This document shows positions 1 through 7,429 of a stretch of 32,878 bases of DNA, in pieces. The position numbers were made by a program, and so were the translations under genes. The stretch lies in the NCBI GenBank assembly GCA_021325655.1, contig JAJPGT010000028.1, positions 1 through 32,878 of the forward strand, written 5' to 3'. The DNA is from Pseudomonadota bacterium. GTDB taxonomy: Bacteria; Chloroflexota; UBA6077; JAJPGT01. The notes beneath the pieces are model-generated. The model did no database searches. It was not told where the DNA came from and was given only the letters and a program-made list of their open reading frames with translations. The stretch's first letter is position 1. The number at the start of each line of letters is the position of its first letter.

Positions 1-126
1 GATGCGATCAACCCGGACCAGGTGGAGGCGGTCTATAAGAACGGGCTGGTGTTCATCACCGTGCCCAAGGCCGAGCACGCCAAGCCCCGCAGCATCCAGG
101 TGAAGGCGCTGGCCGCGGGCACGTAG
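1..126 (+). CDS. Hsp20/alpha-crystallin small heat-shock protein, C-terminal part
   Basis: The window opens inside a gene; only the last 41 residues are present. They read NPDQVEAVYKNGLVFITVPK and continue to a lysine-rich tail. This is the end of the alpha-crystallin domain: the A-x-x-x-NGVL-x-I-x-x-PK signature, here with NGLVFITVPK, followed by the short C-terminal extension whose I-x-V motif (IQV) packs between dimers in the family. Such proteins are ATP-independent cytoplasmic holdases that bind unfolding clients. A perfect hairpin terminator follows 20 bp after the stop. The start and the rest of the domain lie outside the window. Confidence 0.85.
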   Translation, partial: DAINPDQVEAVYKNGLVFITVPKAEHAKPRSIQVKALAAGT

Positions 127-146
127 GCCGCACCCCCTTTCGCCTC

Positions 147-176
147 GGGGCGGCTCCCGATGTCGGGAGCCGCCCC
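147..176. terminator. Perfect 14-bp hairpin between convergent genes
   Basis: Left arm 147-160 (GGGGCGGCTCCCGA) and right arm 163-176 are exact reverse complements separated by 2 nt. A short T-rich run (GTTGTCTT) follows on the + side. It lies between the Hsp20 stop (126) and the stop of the reverse-strand enolase-family gene (183), so it can serve both directions. Confidence 0.75.
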
Positions 177-182
177 GTTGTC

Positions 183-1364
183 TTACCGGCCCTGCCAGCG
201 CTCGCGCGCGGCGCGCTCCTCATTCGTCGGCGGGACGACGTACAGCCCGGCACCCTCGCGGCGTGGAAACGGCAGGTCCGGGCGGCGCGACGGCTCCGCC
301 ACCTCGAGCGCCGCCAGCTTTTGCTCATCGACGACGATCCCCAGCCCCGGTGTCTCCCCCAGGTGGATCCACCCGTCCTCGATCCAGCTATCCACCCGGA
401 AGCAGGGCTCCCAGCCGGGATCCACCACCTCCATCATCCAGTGGTTCGGCAGCGCCGCGGCCAGGTGCGCCATGTAGCTGCCCGGGCAGTTCATCATCGA
501 CACCGGCAGCTCGAACGCGTAGGCCAGGTGGGCGACCTGCATCGCCCCCGTGATCCCGCTGGTGTTGACCCCGATCTGCACCACGTCTACTGCCTCATTG
601 GCGATGAGCGGGGCGTAGTCGCTGACGTCGTTCAGGTTCTCGCCAGTGGCCACCGCCGCCCGCACCGCGCGCGATACCTGCCGCAGCCCACGGTAATCCC
701 AGCGCCGAGCCGGCTCCTCCACCCAGGTGAGGTCGAAGTGTCGTTCGAGTTCGCTGATTGCGCGGATCGCCTGCTTGGGCGACCAGTACTCGTTGGAGTC
801 GATCATCAGGGCGGGGCGGCGGGAGACCCGCGACAGCTCCTCCTTGACGATCTTCAGCCGGCGCATGTCCTCATCCTGATCCAGCCCCACCTTCAGCTTG
901 CCGGCGTCGATCCCCTGCTTCGCCATACGGCGGTAGAACGCTGCCAGCGCCTCATCGTTCAGGCAGAGGTCGATCCCGCTCGCATACGCCTTACAGCGCC
1001 CCTCACGTGCTCCCAGCGTCCGCCAGAGTGGCTCGTTGTTGAGCTTGGCCTTGAGATCCCAGAGCGCGACGTCAATAGCGGCGAGCGCCCTCTTGTCCGC
1101 CCCGGCATTGCCCTCCTTGAAGAGGAAGTCCAGCATCTTCTTCCAGAGGCCGACGACGCCACGCGGGTCCTCCCCGACGATCAGGTGCTCGAGCTTGCGA
1201 ACGGCAGAGCCGCCGCCGAGGGCAACCCCCGTTACGCCCTCGTCGGTATCGACGAACAGGATCGAGCCGACCATGAAATCGGTCCCGCGCGGGAAGTTGG
1301 CGTCGCCGATCGGCCGCTGCAGGGTGAATTCGTACGTCCTGGTGCGCAGTCCGGTGACCTTCAT
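183..1364 (-). CDS. Mandelate racemase/muconate lactonizing enzyme family protein (enolase superfamily)
   Basis: A 393-residue enzyme of the enolase superfamily, the usual length for the MR/MLE branch. Visible signatures, numbered from the chosen ATG: the K156-x-K158 general-base pair (GKLKVG), magnesium ligands D189 (LMIDSNEYW), E216 region (WVEEP) and E242 (TGEN), and a late barrel motif NCPGSYMAHLAAALPNHWM with a conserved His. The KxK pair is typical of the MR group, which abstracts a proton alpha to a carboxylate; many such members dehydrate acid sugars. The substrate cannot be read from sequence. The start at 1364 (MKVTGLRTR) is preferred over an in-frame ATG 45 bp upstream because the family begins with this beta-strand and the extra residues are unlike it. 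It is divergent from the small gene at 1556. Confidence 0.85.
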   Translation of the reverse strand: MKVTGLRTRTYEFTLQRPIGDANFPRGTDFMVGSILFVDTDEGVTGVALGGGSAVRKLEHLIVGEDPRGVVGLWKKMLDFLFKEGNAGADKRALAAIDVALWDLKAKLNNEPLWRTLGAREGRCKAYASGIDLCLNDEALAAFYRRMAKQGIDAGKLKVGLDQDEDMRRLKIVKEELSRVSRRPALMIDSNEYWSPKQAIRAISELERHFDLTWVEEPARRWDYRGLRQVSRAVRAAVATGENLNDVSDYAPLIANEAVDVVQIGVNTSGITGAMQVAHLAYAFELPVSMMNCPGSYMAHLAAALPNHWMMEVVDPGWEPCFRVDSWIEDGWIHLGETPGLGIVVDEQKLAALEVAEPSRRPDLPFPRREGAGLYVVPPTNEERAARERWQGR

Positions 1365-1555
1365 CGTCGCTCGTCGCCTCCCGTCCTCACGATAGCGCAG
1401 CGATGCCACCGCCCGGGGCAGGGAGAAGGGACGGACCTTGCTCCACCCCTAGTGATTCCGCCGAGTTCGGCGCGGCGCTGCGGGGGCAGATGCCGCCGGC
1501 CGAGCCTGCCTCCTACAATCCGGGGCAGCACGCCTGCGTAGGAGCACGGCACGCC

Positions 1556-1738
1556 ATGGACATGGAAACGCCGGAGATGGAGCAGGTGACCAACCAGATG
1601 CGCGAGACGATGCGCCTGTGGCTGGAGCACCCGGAGGACGAGAGGCTCAAGCAGCGCTTCGCCGCGCTCCAGAAGCTGTACCAGAAGATGTTCCTGGAAC
1701 TCACCGGGGGCAGCGGCCCGCCGCCCAAGCCAGCCTGA
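1556..1738 (+). CDS. Small acidic/charged hypothetical protein (60 aa)
   Basis: I do not recognise this protein. It starts MDMETPEMEQVTNQMRETMR and is predicted to be largely one or two amphipathic helices (a long Glu/Arg/Lys/Gln-rich stretch with LWLEHPEDERLKQRFAALQKLYQKMF), ending in a Pro/Gly-rich tail. The ATG at 1556 is chosen because GGAG lies at 1541-1544 and a -10-like TACAAT at 1514-1519 would place the transcript start just before it. Longer in-frame starts would run through that promoter. No membrane segment or cysteine is present. It could be a small regulatory or structural protein; no function is assigned. Confidence 0.55.
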   Translation: MDMETPEMEQVTNQMRETMRLWLEHPEDERLKQRFAALQKLYQKMFLELTGGSGPPPKPA

Positions 1739-1889
1739 TGCGGGCTCCTCGACCCGCCACCCGCGTGGGTATATGCCAGCCGCGGGCGGCGCGGACGCGG
1801 CATGCGGAGGAGACGCGGCTGGTGCGAGTGGAACATCCGGCCGGTGTACTCTATCGTGTTGCGCATGATTCCCACGCTGTGGTAGGGCC

Positions 1890-2639
1890 ATGCGCCTAGA
1901 GTACGACGCGTTCAGCGACACGGGGCTCCAGCGCGAGCACAACGAGGATGCCTGCGCTATCCGCGAGCCGCGCTCACCCGAGGAAGAGGCGCGGCTGGGA
2001 TGGCTGCTCGCAGTCGCCGATGGGATGGGTGGCCATCTCGCCGGGGAGGTGGCGAGCAAGCTCGCGATCGAGACGCTGCTGGAGCGCTACGGGCAGCAGG
2101 CGGGAGCGGATCCGGGTGCCGCGCTGCAGGACGCGGTGGCCAGGGCGAATCGCGCGGTGTGGGAGGCCGGGCAGAGTGATGCCTCACGCGTCGGCATGGG
2201 CACCACGCTCGTCGCCGCGGTGATCCGGGCAGGTCGGGTGCTCGTCGCTCATGTGGGCGACAGCCCGGCGTTCCTGATTCGGCAGGGCGAGGTGCAGCGG
2301 CTGACACAGCGCGACCACTCCTGGGTCGCGGAAGCGGTGGAGCGGGGCTACCTGCTGCCTGAAGAAGCGGAGAGCCACCCCTATCGGCACGTGCTAACCC
2401 GAGCGCTCGGATCGTACCCGGACGTAGCCGCGGATCTATCGGAGGAGCGGCCGCTGTACCCTGAGGATGTGGTGGTGCTGTGTTCAGATGGGCTGCTTCG
2501 CCATGTCCGCCAGCAGGAGCTTCCCGCCCTGGTGCAGGGCAGGTCGGCCCACGAGGCGGCGCACAGGCTGGTGGCACTGGCGAATGAGCGAGGAGGAGAG
2601 GACAATACCACCGTGGTCATCTGCCGCGTGCTGCCTTAA
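1890..2639 (+). CDS. PP2C-family Ser/Thr protein phosphatase
   Basis: A 249-residue metal-dependent phosphatase, the single-domain length of PrpC/Stp/PstP catalytic cores. Motifs in order: R15-x-x-NED20 (REHNED), DGMGGH 44-49 with the metal-binding Asp, GTT 104-106, GDSPAF 123-128, SDGL 199-202 and GGEDNTT 235-241, which supplies the last metal ligands. It would remove phosphate from Ser/Thr of proteins phosphorylated by Hanks-type kinases; no kinase gene is in the window, so its partner lies elsewhere. There is no transmembrane segment, so it should be cytoplasmic. The start ATG at 1890 gives the expected N-terminus (MRLEYDAFSDTGLQREHNED); the ribosome binding site is weak (GGTAGGG just before it). 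Confidence 0.93.
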   Translation: MRLEYDAFSDTGLQREHNEDACAIREPRSPEEEARLGWLLAVADGMGGHLAGEVASKLAIETLLERYGQQAGADPGAALQDAVARANRAVWEAGQSDASRVGMGTTLVAAVIRAGRVLVAHVGDSPAFLIRQGEVQRLTQRDHSWVAEAVERGYLLPEEAESHPYRHVLTRALGSYPDVAADLSEERPLYPEDVVVLCSDGLLRHVRQQELPALVQGRSAHEAAHRLVALANERGGEDNTTVVICRVLP

Positions 2640-2903
2640 GAACCTCTGAAGATCTTCCGGGAAGTCTTTACATCACGTCCTCATCCTGGTAATACTGTAC
2701 TGCGCCACGTCCTGCGCTGAAGCCGAGCATCGCGCGAGCAGCACGTCCAAGCCGAAACACTACGTTCAGGGTAAAGCGGCGGCAGGCGAGACAGAGACAG
2801 CAGACGACTAACAACTTGCTGCGTGGCGCTCGGCTGGTGCATTACAATCGTCTGGCGCGCCAAGCTGTGACGACGCTGTCAGCGCTACAACGAAGGAGTG
2901 AGC

Positions 2904-3290
2904 ATGTCGAGTGAGTTGGTTGTCTATGGGTCCCTCGAGGGCTTCCGCCGCTGGCTAGACTACGAGCTGTTCCGGCGCTTCGGCCGCGCGACCTCGAACC
3001 GCTCCATCTGCATCAAGGCTGGGCTTCCAGAGAACGCGCTCTACCGAGTACTCACCAAGGGTGAGCGGCCAAGCCCGCTGTTCTGCGAGCGCATGGCTGA
3101 GTATCTCGGCCTCAAGCCCGAGGAACTCGAGCGCCGCGCCGGTCTCCGGCCGGTGCTGGAGGTGGGCTACAATGGCGAGCTGACCGGCGTCGACATGCTC
3201 TCCGAGGAGGAGCGTGCCTCCGTGCGCCGGGCATTCGCCGAGGCGGTCGACGCGCTCAAGTCTATGGACGGGGCGCGCACCCCGTCCTGA
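2904..3290 (+). CDS. Small helix-turn-helix (XRE-like) DNA-binding protein
   Basis: A 128-residue protein. Residues of about 25-75 (RATSNRSICIKAGLPENALYRVLTKGERPSPLFCERMAEYLGLKPEELERRAGL) have the helix pattern of a Cro/CI-type helix-turn-helix, with a second helix entering 'PENALYRVLTKG' and the 'AEYLGLKPEEL' helix typical of XRE regulators. The C-terminal third (LSEEERASVRRAFAEAVDALKSM) is a charged helix that could dimerise. The start is ATG 2904 because AAGGAG at 2893-2898 sits 5 nt upstream; an in-frame GTG at 2898 overlaps that site. A TACAAT -10-like element lies at 2843-2848. A strong hairpin follows the stop, so it is a single-gene unit. Its target is unknown. Confidence 0.72.
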   Translation: MSSELVVYGSLEGFRRWLDYELFRRFGRATSNRSICIKAGLPENALYRVLTKGERPSPLFCERMAEYLGLKPEELERRAGLRPVLEVGYNGELTGVDMLSEEERASVRRAFAEAVDALKSMDGARTPS

Positions 3291-3303
3291 TACGTGTCAC
3301 CTT

Positions 3304-3331
3304 GGGGGCGGTCGGCTCGATGGCCGCCCCC
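3304..3331 (+). terminator. Intrinsic terminator of the HTH gene
   Basis: GGGGGCGG (3304-3311) pairs with CCGCCCCC (3324-3331) across a 12-nt loop, starting 13 bp after the stop codon; a weak T run (GCTTTCG) follows. Confidence 0.7.
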
Positions 3332-3470
3332 GCTTTCGTCCGCCCGCGCGGCGCCGGCTGCGCCATGTCGTCATCTGTCCGACCATTCATCGTGCCACTG
3401 CTGTGATGCGCCCCCCGGGCCAGGCGCGCTACCATAGCTGGCGCTGCCACAGCCGGTGCAGGAGCGAAGC

Positions 3471-5015
3471 GTGGTCGACGAGCCTACACGTAACGGGGCT
3501 GGCCCTAGCCAGCCCGCCGCCCCCACCGTGGTGCCCTCTGCTCCTCCCTCCGCCTCCCGTCGCGTCTACGCTCTGGTGGGCGTCCCGCCGGAGATCCAGG
3601 CCTACGCGATGGCGAAATACTCGCGCTCCGCGCAGTCCATGCTAGACAGCGTCCGCGAGATCTCCGCTCAGAAGGCGGAGCAGTTCCTGAACACGTTCTA
3701 CTTCCAGTATGGGCATCGCTCCATCGCCGACATGGCGCACCTGGTGCTCGCGGTGGAGAACGTCTCCATCCTGGCGGCGATTCACCTTGTCGATGAGCCG
3801 CTCTGGGATGGGCAGGAGCGCTCCACCCGCTACCAGGACTTCAGCGCCAGCGGCTACTACGTTCCGCCCGAGGTCCGCCAGGCCGGGCAGGAGGCCCTGT
3901 TCCATGCCGAGGCGGGCGCGCTCTTTGGCGCCTACGAGCGGCTGGCCGAGCGGCTCGCGGCGCTGCTGGCCCGCTTCGTCGCCCGCCCCGATGATATGGA
4001 CGAGCGGCAGTATCGCCGCACCCTGCGCGCCCGAGCGTTCGACGTGGCCCGCGGGCTGCTCCCGCTAGCGACGCATACCAGCGTCGGCCAGATCGTCTCC
4101 GCCCGCGTCGCCGAGCGGCAGATCAGTCGGCTGCTGGCCGAGCCATGGCAGGAGCTGCAGGAGCTGGGCGCCGAGCTGCGCCAGGCCTGCCTGGCGCCGG
4201 CCGAGCAGCCGCTGGCCGGGGCTGCACCCGAGGTCCGCGCCGCGCCCACGCTGGTGAAGTACACCCAGCCCAGCCAGTATCCGCGGGCCGCCTACGCGGC
4301 GCTGGCCGAGGTGGCGCGCACGCTGGAGACGCCGGGTGACGATCCGGACACAGCGGTCCGCCTCGTCCCGCCCCAGAGGCTGCTGGACGAGCTCGCCACC
4401 ACCCTGCTGTACCGCGCCGACCCCCTCGGTCGCTCCTACACCGCGCTCGCTCGCGTGGTCGAGGCGCTCCCGGCCGAGCGCAAGCAAGCGATCCTCGCCG
4501 GCTCAGTGGCGGCGCGCGGCCCCCACGACGAGCTCCTGCGCGAGCACCGCTGCGGCTACCCGATCCAACTCGATCTCTGCCTGGACATCGGGGCGTTCCG
4601 CGACCTGCACCGCCACCGGCGCTGCGTCCAGGTGATCCAGCCGTTCACCGCCCGCCATGGCTTCCAGGAGCCGGAAGAAGTGTTCCGGCTGGGGCTGGGG
4701 GAGGCGGCAGCCGAGGCGGCGCGCGCCGAGGGGCTGGTGGGGGAGTATCGCGCAGCGCTGGAGCGCGCCGGGCAGGCGGCCGAGCGGGTGAGCGTGTACC
4801 TGCTCCCGCTCGCGTACCGGGTGCGGGCGCTGTTCAAGATGGACGTGGCCGAGGCGGCGTACATTTCCGAGCTGCGCACCGCCCCGGCCGGCCACTTCTC
4901 CTACCGGCACGCAGCCTGGACGCTGGTGCAGGAGCTGCTGCGCGCCGAGCCGCACCTGGCGCCGCTGGTGCACGCCACCAACCCGACCGAGACCGTGGAC
5001 CTGCTGCGGCGGTAG
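3471..5015 (+). CDS. thyX: Tandem-domain FAD-dependent thymidylate synthase (ThyX family)
   Basis: At 514 residues this is about twice the usual ThyX length (roughly 220-250) and looks like two ThyX-like halves. The N-terminal half contains GHRS at 81-84 (the family's histidine/serine segment before 'VENVS') and, near 118-121, STRY, matching the S-x-R-Y end of the ThyX motif RHRxxSxxxxSxR; the expected RHR is replaced by DEP. The C-terminal half contains RHR at 381-383 (LHRHRRCVQVIQPFTARHGF) but lacks the serines and final Arg. ThyX transfers a methylene from methylenetetrahydrofolate to dUMP and reduces it with FAD and NAD(P)H. The start is GTG 3471, with GGAG at 3461-3464; another GTG at 3456 lacks such a site. 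The first 35 residues are Pro/Ala-rich. No thyA is in the window. A TACCAT -10-like box lies at 3430-3435. Confidence 0.85.
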   Translation: MVDEPTRNGAGPSQPAAPTVVPSAPPSASRRVYALVGVPPEIQAYAMAKYSRSAQSMLDSVREISAQKAEQFLNTFYFQYGHRSIADMAHLVLAVENVSILAAIHLVDEPLWDGQERSTRYQDFSASGYYVPPEVRQAGQEALFHAEAGALFGAYERLAERLAALLARFVARPDDMDERQYRRTLRARAFDVARGLLPLATHTSVGQIVSARVAERQISRLLAEPWQELQELGAELRQACLAPAEQPLAGAAPEVRAAPTLVKYTQPSQYPRAAYAALAEVARTLETPGDDPDTAVRLVPPQRLLDELATTLLYRADPLGRSYTALARVVEALPAERKQAILAGSVAARGPHDELLREHRCGYPIQLDLCLDIGAFRDLHRHRRCVQVIQPFTARHGFQEPEEVFRLGLGEAAAEAARAEGLVGEYRAALERAGQAAERVSVYLLPLAYRVRALFKMDVAEAAYISELRTAPAGHFSYRHAAWTLVQELLRAEPHLAPLVHATNPTETVDLLRR

Positions 5016-5022
5016 CTGAGCC

Positions 5023-5059
5023 CTGCTCCACTGCTCACTGAACGCGAGCAGTGGAGCAG
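5023..5059 (+). terminator. Long perfect hairpin after thyX
   Basis: The 14-nt arms 5023-5036 (CTGCTCCACTGCTC) and 5046-5059 are exact reverse complements around a 9-nt loop. There is no T tract, so it may act as a non-canonical terminator or 3' end stabiliser. Confidence 0.6.
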
Positions 5060-5136
5060 CCCGAGGCGGCCAAGGCGCCTGGCACACTCCATAGCCGGGC
5101 CGGTGGCCAGTGAGGGTGCCGGCGCCCGCGCGGAGA

Positions 5137-5152
5137 GGCCGCTGCAGCGGCC
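5137..5152. repeat. 16-bp perfect palindrome (GGCCGCTGCAGCGGCC)
   Basis: Self-complementary without spacer, 10 bp beyond the stop of the reverse-strand small membrane protein. It may be part of that gene's termination signal; a cruciform or protein-binding role is equally possible. Confidence 0.4.
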
Positions 5153-5162
5153 GTTGGCGGCG

Positions 5163-5315
5163 TTAGCGGACCTGGCTCCGCCAGCGCCGGCGCCGCGGCT
5201 GGCGCCGCAGGCGAATCGTGTCGTCCGCAGCCGCCATCCAGACCGAGGCGAGCAGCACGAGGAAACTGAGCACGATCGCAACGCCGATAAGGAACTCGCG
5301 GAGCATCGGGTCCAT
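5163..5315 (-). CDS. Small single-pass membrane protein (50 aa)
   Basis: I do not recognise a family. The protein begins MDPMLREFLIGVAIVLSFLV, continues as a hydrophobic helix to about residue 30 (LLASVWMAAA) and ends in a strongly basic tail (RLRRQPRRRRWRSQVR). That layout gives one membrane helix with, by the positive-inside rule, the C-terminus in the cytoplasm. The start at 5315 is supported by GGGAGG 6 nt upstream on the reverse strand. The gene converges with thyX. It could be a small subunit, an anchor, or a toxin-like peptide; nothing nearby decides this. Confidence 0.5.
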   Translation of the reverse strand: MDPMLREFLIGVAIVLSFLVLLASVWMAAADDTIRLRRQPRRRRWRSQVR

Positions 5316-5475
5316 AGCGCGCCTCCCGGATTTCCCTCCTCGGCCCGGGTAGCGGCCCGGATTGAGGAGCGAGCGAACAAGCCAAGCAAACACACCGGCC
5401 AGCGGCTACCGGCCTGCAGCTCGTGTGGGGCGCCCGGAGTCTACGCCAGCCGGCCGAGCGCTGGCACCGGCCCTG

Positions 5476-5519
5476 GTGTCACAGGGGCATTACAGAGGCA
5501 TCACAAATGTGTCAGCGGG
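5476..5519 (+). promoter_or_regulatory. Four 11-bp direct repeats, Pho-box-like, upstream of the PIG-L gene
   Basis: Four consecutive 11-mers begin at 5476, 5487, 5498 and 5509 with heptamers GTGTCAC, GCATTAC, GCATCAC and GTGTCAG. Direct repeats of a 7-bp core with 4-bp spacers are how PhoB/PhoP-type OmpR-family regulators bind (E. coli core CTGTCAT). It lies 104 bp before the deacetylase start. That the regulator is PhoB-like is inference. Confidence 0.5.
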
Positions 5520-5622
5520 CTGAGCTGCACCTGGCCGCCGTTCACGGCCGCGCGACGGGCCGGTCCGTTATCCTCCAGAGCAGAGATCTGGCGCGGCTGG
5601 AGCCGCGCGACGAGGAGCAAGC

Positions 5623-6354
5623 ATGGCAAGCAGGCGCGTCATGGTGGTCATGGCGCACCCCGACGACGCGGAGTTCGGGGCGGGTGGGACACTCGCCAAG
5701 TGGGCGCGGGAGGGCGCGGAGCTGCGCTACGTGCTGTGCACCAGCGGGGACAAGGGCGCGAGCGATCCGCGGGTGAACCCCGCGGAGCTGGCGAAGATTC
5801 GCGAGCAGGAGCAGCGCAACGCCGCCCGGGTGCTGGCCGGCGGGCGCGAGGTGGAGTGCGTCTACCTGCGCTACCCGGACGGCATGCTCACCGTCACCCA
5901 CGAGCTCGAACGCGACATTGTGCGCGAGATCCGCCGCTTCCGGCCACACGTCGTGGTCTGCCAGGATCCGACGCGCCTGTTCTACGGCAAGAGCTACATC
6001 AACCATCCAGACCATCGCGCCGCCGGCCTGGCGGCCGTCAACGCGATCTATCCCAAGGCGCGCGACCCGCTCACCTTCCCGGAGCTGCTTCGGGAAGGCT
6101 TCGAGCCATGGAAGGTGGCCGAGGTATACCTGTCCGGCCCGAGTGAGCCGGACACCTGGATCGACGTAGCGGACGTGCTGGAGATCAAGCTGGCGGCGCT
6201 GCGGGAGCACAAGAGCCAATTGCCGGATCCCGAGCGCGCCTTCGGCTTCGTCCGCCAGCGCCTGGCCGAGGCCGGCAAGGAGCGGGGCCTGGCCTACGCC
6301 GAGGCGTTCCGGCAGATGATCCTGGTTCAGGAGCCAGAGCCAGAGGACGAGTGA
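5623..6354 (+). CDS. PIG-L/LmbE-family zinc-dependent deacetylase
   Basis: A 243-residue enzyme of the LmbE/PIG-L fold. It has the family's zinc motif AHPDDAE at 11-17 (His and Asp ligands plus the general-base Asp) and the third ligand in NHPDHR, HPDH at 128-131. Members remove N-acetyl groups from GlcNAc-type substrates, such as MshB in mycothiol, BshB in bacillithiol, or GPI precursors. With 'YPDGMLTVTHELERDIVREIRRFRPHVVV' it resembles the bacterial BshB/MshB group, but no thiol-biosynthesis partner is adjacent. ATG 5623 has GAGGAG a few nt upstream. The stop overlaps the GTG of the Nudix gene by 4 bp (GTGA), so the two are probably co-translated. An 11-bp repeat array lies upstream. Confidence 0.88.
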   Translation: MASRRVMVVMAHPDDAEFGAGGTLAKWAREGAELRYVLCTSGDKGASDPRVNPAELAKIREQEQRNAARVLAGGREVECVYLRYPDGMLTVTHELERDIVREIRRFRPHVVVCQDPTRLFYGKSYINHPDHRAAGLAAVNAIYPKARDPLTFPELLREGFEPWKVAEVYLSGPSEPDTWIDVADVLEIKLAALREHKSQLPDPERAFGFVRQRLAEAGKERGLAYAEAFRQMILVQEPEPEDE

Positions 6355-6956
6355 GCGAGCAGCGCCCGGGCGGGCGGATGCCCGGCGAGCCGCCCGCGCG
6401 GCAGGTCAGGGCGACCCGGCGCGATCCGATCGGGATGAGGTACTGCGCCAACTGTGGCAGCGAGATCCGCTTCGGCCCCGTGCCCGGGGAGAGCCGCGAG
6501 CGCCACGCCTGCCCCGTCTGCCAGGCGATCTTCTACCAGAACCCGAAGATCGTAGTCGCCACCCTGCCGCTACTGCCCCCTGACAGGCTGGTGCTGATCC
6601 GCCGCGGGATCGAGCCGGGCTACGGGCTGTGGGGCTACCCCGGCGGCTTCCTGGAGCTGGGCGAGACGGTGGAGGAGGGGGCTGTCCGCGAAACCTGGGA
6701 GGAGACGGGGTACGAGGTGGAGCTGGGCCCTTCCGTTGGCATCTACTCGCGCCCCCAGGCCGGGGTGGTGGTCCTCGTCTTCGCCGCCCGGGTGATCGGG
6801 GGCGCGCCGCGCCTGAGCCCCGAGACGCTGGAGGTGCGCGCCTTCGCCCCGGCGGAGCTGCCCTGGAGCGAGCTGGCCTTCCCCACCGTGCGCCAGGCCT
6901 TGCAGGACTGGCTGGCCGGCCCGCGCGGCCGCCCACCCCAGACCGTCGCCGGCTAG
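6351..6956 (+). CDS. Zinc-ribbon Nudix hydrolase
   Basis: A 201-residue protein with two parts. A four-cysteine zinc ribbon (C32-x2-C35, C54-x2-C57; CANCGS and CPVC) is followed by a Nudix fold. The Nudix box GX5EX7REUXEEXGU is complete: G99, E105, R113-E114, E117-E118 and G120 in GGFLELGETVEEGAVRETWEETGY. Nudix enzymes hydrolyse nucleoside diphosphates linked to another group; the N-terminal ribbon is shared with the NudC-like group (NADH pyrophosphatase, ADP-ribose), so a NAD(H)- or nucleotide-sugar-type substrate is likely but unproven. The GTG 6351 start overlaps the deacetylase stop; an ATG at 6435 immediately before the ribbon (MRYCANCG) is an alternative. Nucleotide-linked products could connect it to the deacetylase. 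Confidence 0.88.
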   Translation: MSEQRPGGRMPGEPPARQVRATRRDPIGMRYCANCGSEIRFGPVPGESRERHACPVCQAIFYQNPKIVVATLPLLPPDRLVLIRRGIEPGYGLWGYPGGFLELGETVEEGAVRETWEETGYEVELGPSVGIYSRPQAGVVVLVFAARVIGGAPRLSPETLEVRAFAPAELPWSELAFPTVRQALQDWLAGPRGRPPQTVAG

Positions 6957-7012
6957 CCCGCGCACTCGGCGCCCCCACCTGGCGGCAGGCCCCAGCGCCG
7001 CGCGCGGAGCTC

Positions 7013-7075
7013 CTGTCAACGTCTGGCGCGCCTGCCATATAGCTGTCACAGCCCTGACATACTTCTGGCATCCGC
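7013..7075 (+). promoter_or_regulatory. Array of CTGnCA direct repeats with 11-bp period, Pho-box-like
   Basis: CTG-starting heptamers occur at 7013 (CTGTCAA), 7023 (CTGGCGC), 7032 (CTGCCAT), 7043 (CTGTCAC), 7054 (CTGACAT) and 7065 (CTGGCAT). The last four are exactly 11 bp apart and match the E. coli PhoB core CTGTCAT at 5-6 of 7 positions. No intact gene starts close downstream, so the array may belong to a gene that has decayed, or act at a distance. Confidence 0.5.
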
Positions 7076-7429
7076 CGCGAACGCCGCGCCAAAGGCCGGC
7101 CCGCGGCCGCATGTACCTAGAGGCCGCACTGGGGCTCGGGGCAATGCGAGGGATGAAGCGTGCCCTTGCCCGGCGCGATCATCGAATATGTCACGGAGCT
7201 GGAATGCAGACGTTGCCGTCTCCCCCCAGGCGTCGCCGCTCGGGCCACGCCAAAGAGCAGATTGCCTGGACGGTCTACCTCGATTCCCGCCGCGGCTCCC
7301 GCCATCCCACTCGCCGCAGCGCCTTGCGCCGTGTCGCGGTTCTTCGCCTCCGCCTCGGGCCCGCCACCCAGATCGAGTGCTTTCCCTACTAACGCTTTCA
7401 GAAGGAGCCGCCTCGCCGGCCGTCGCGCC

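Noticed and set aside
321..1541. 406-residue open frame on the + strand over the enolase-family gene
   Set aside because: It is the antisense of a gene with clear catalytic motifs, has no family signature and shows no start site; high GC opens long false frames.
2681..2863. 60-residue reverse frame in the 258-bp gap before the HTH gene
   Set aside because: No ribosome site, no motif, and it overlaps the probable HTH promoter.
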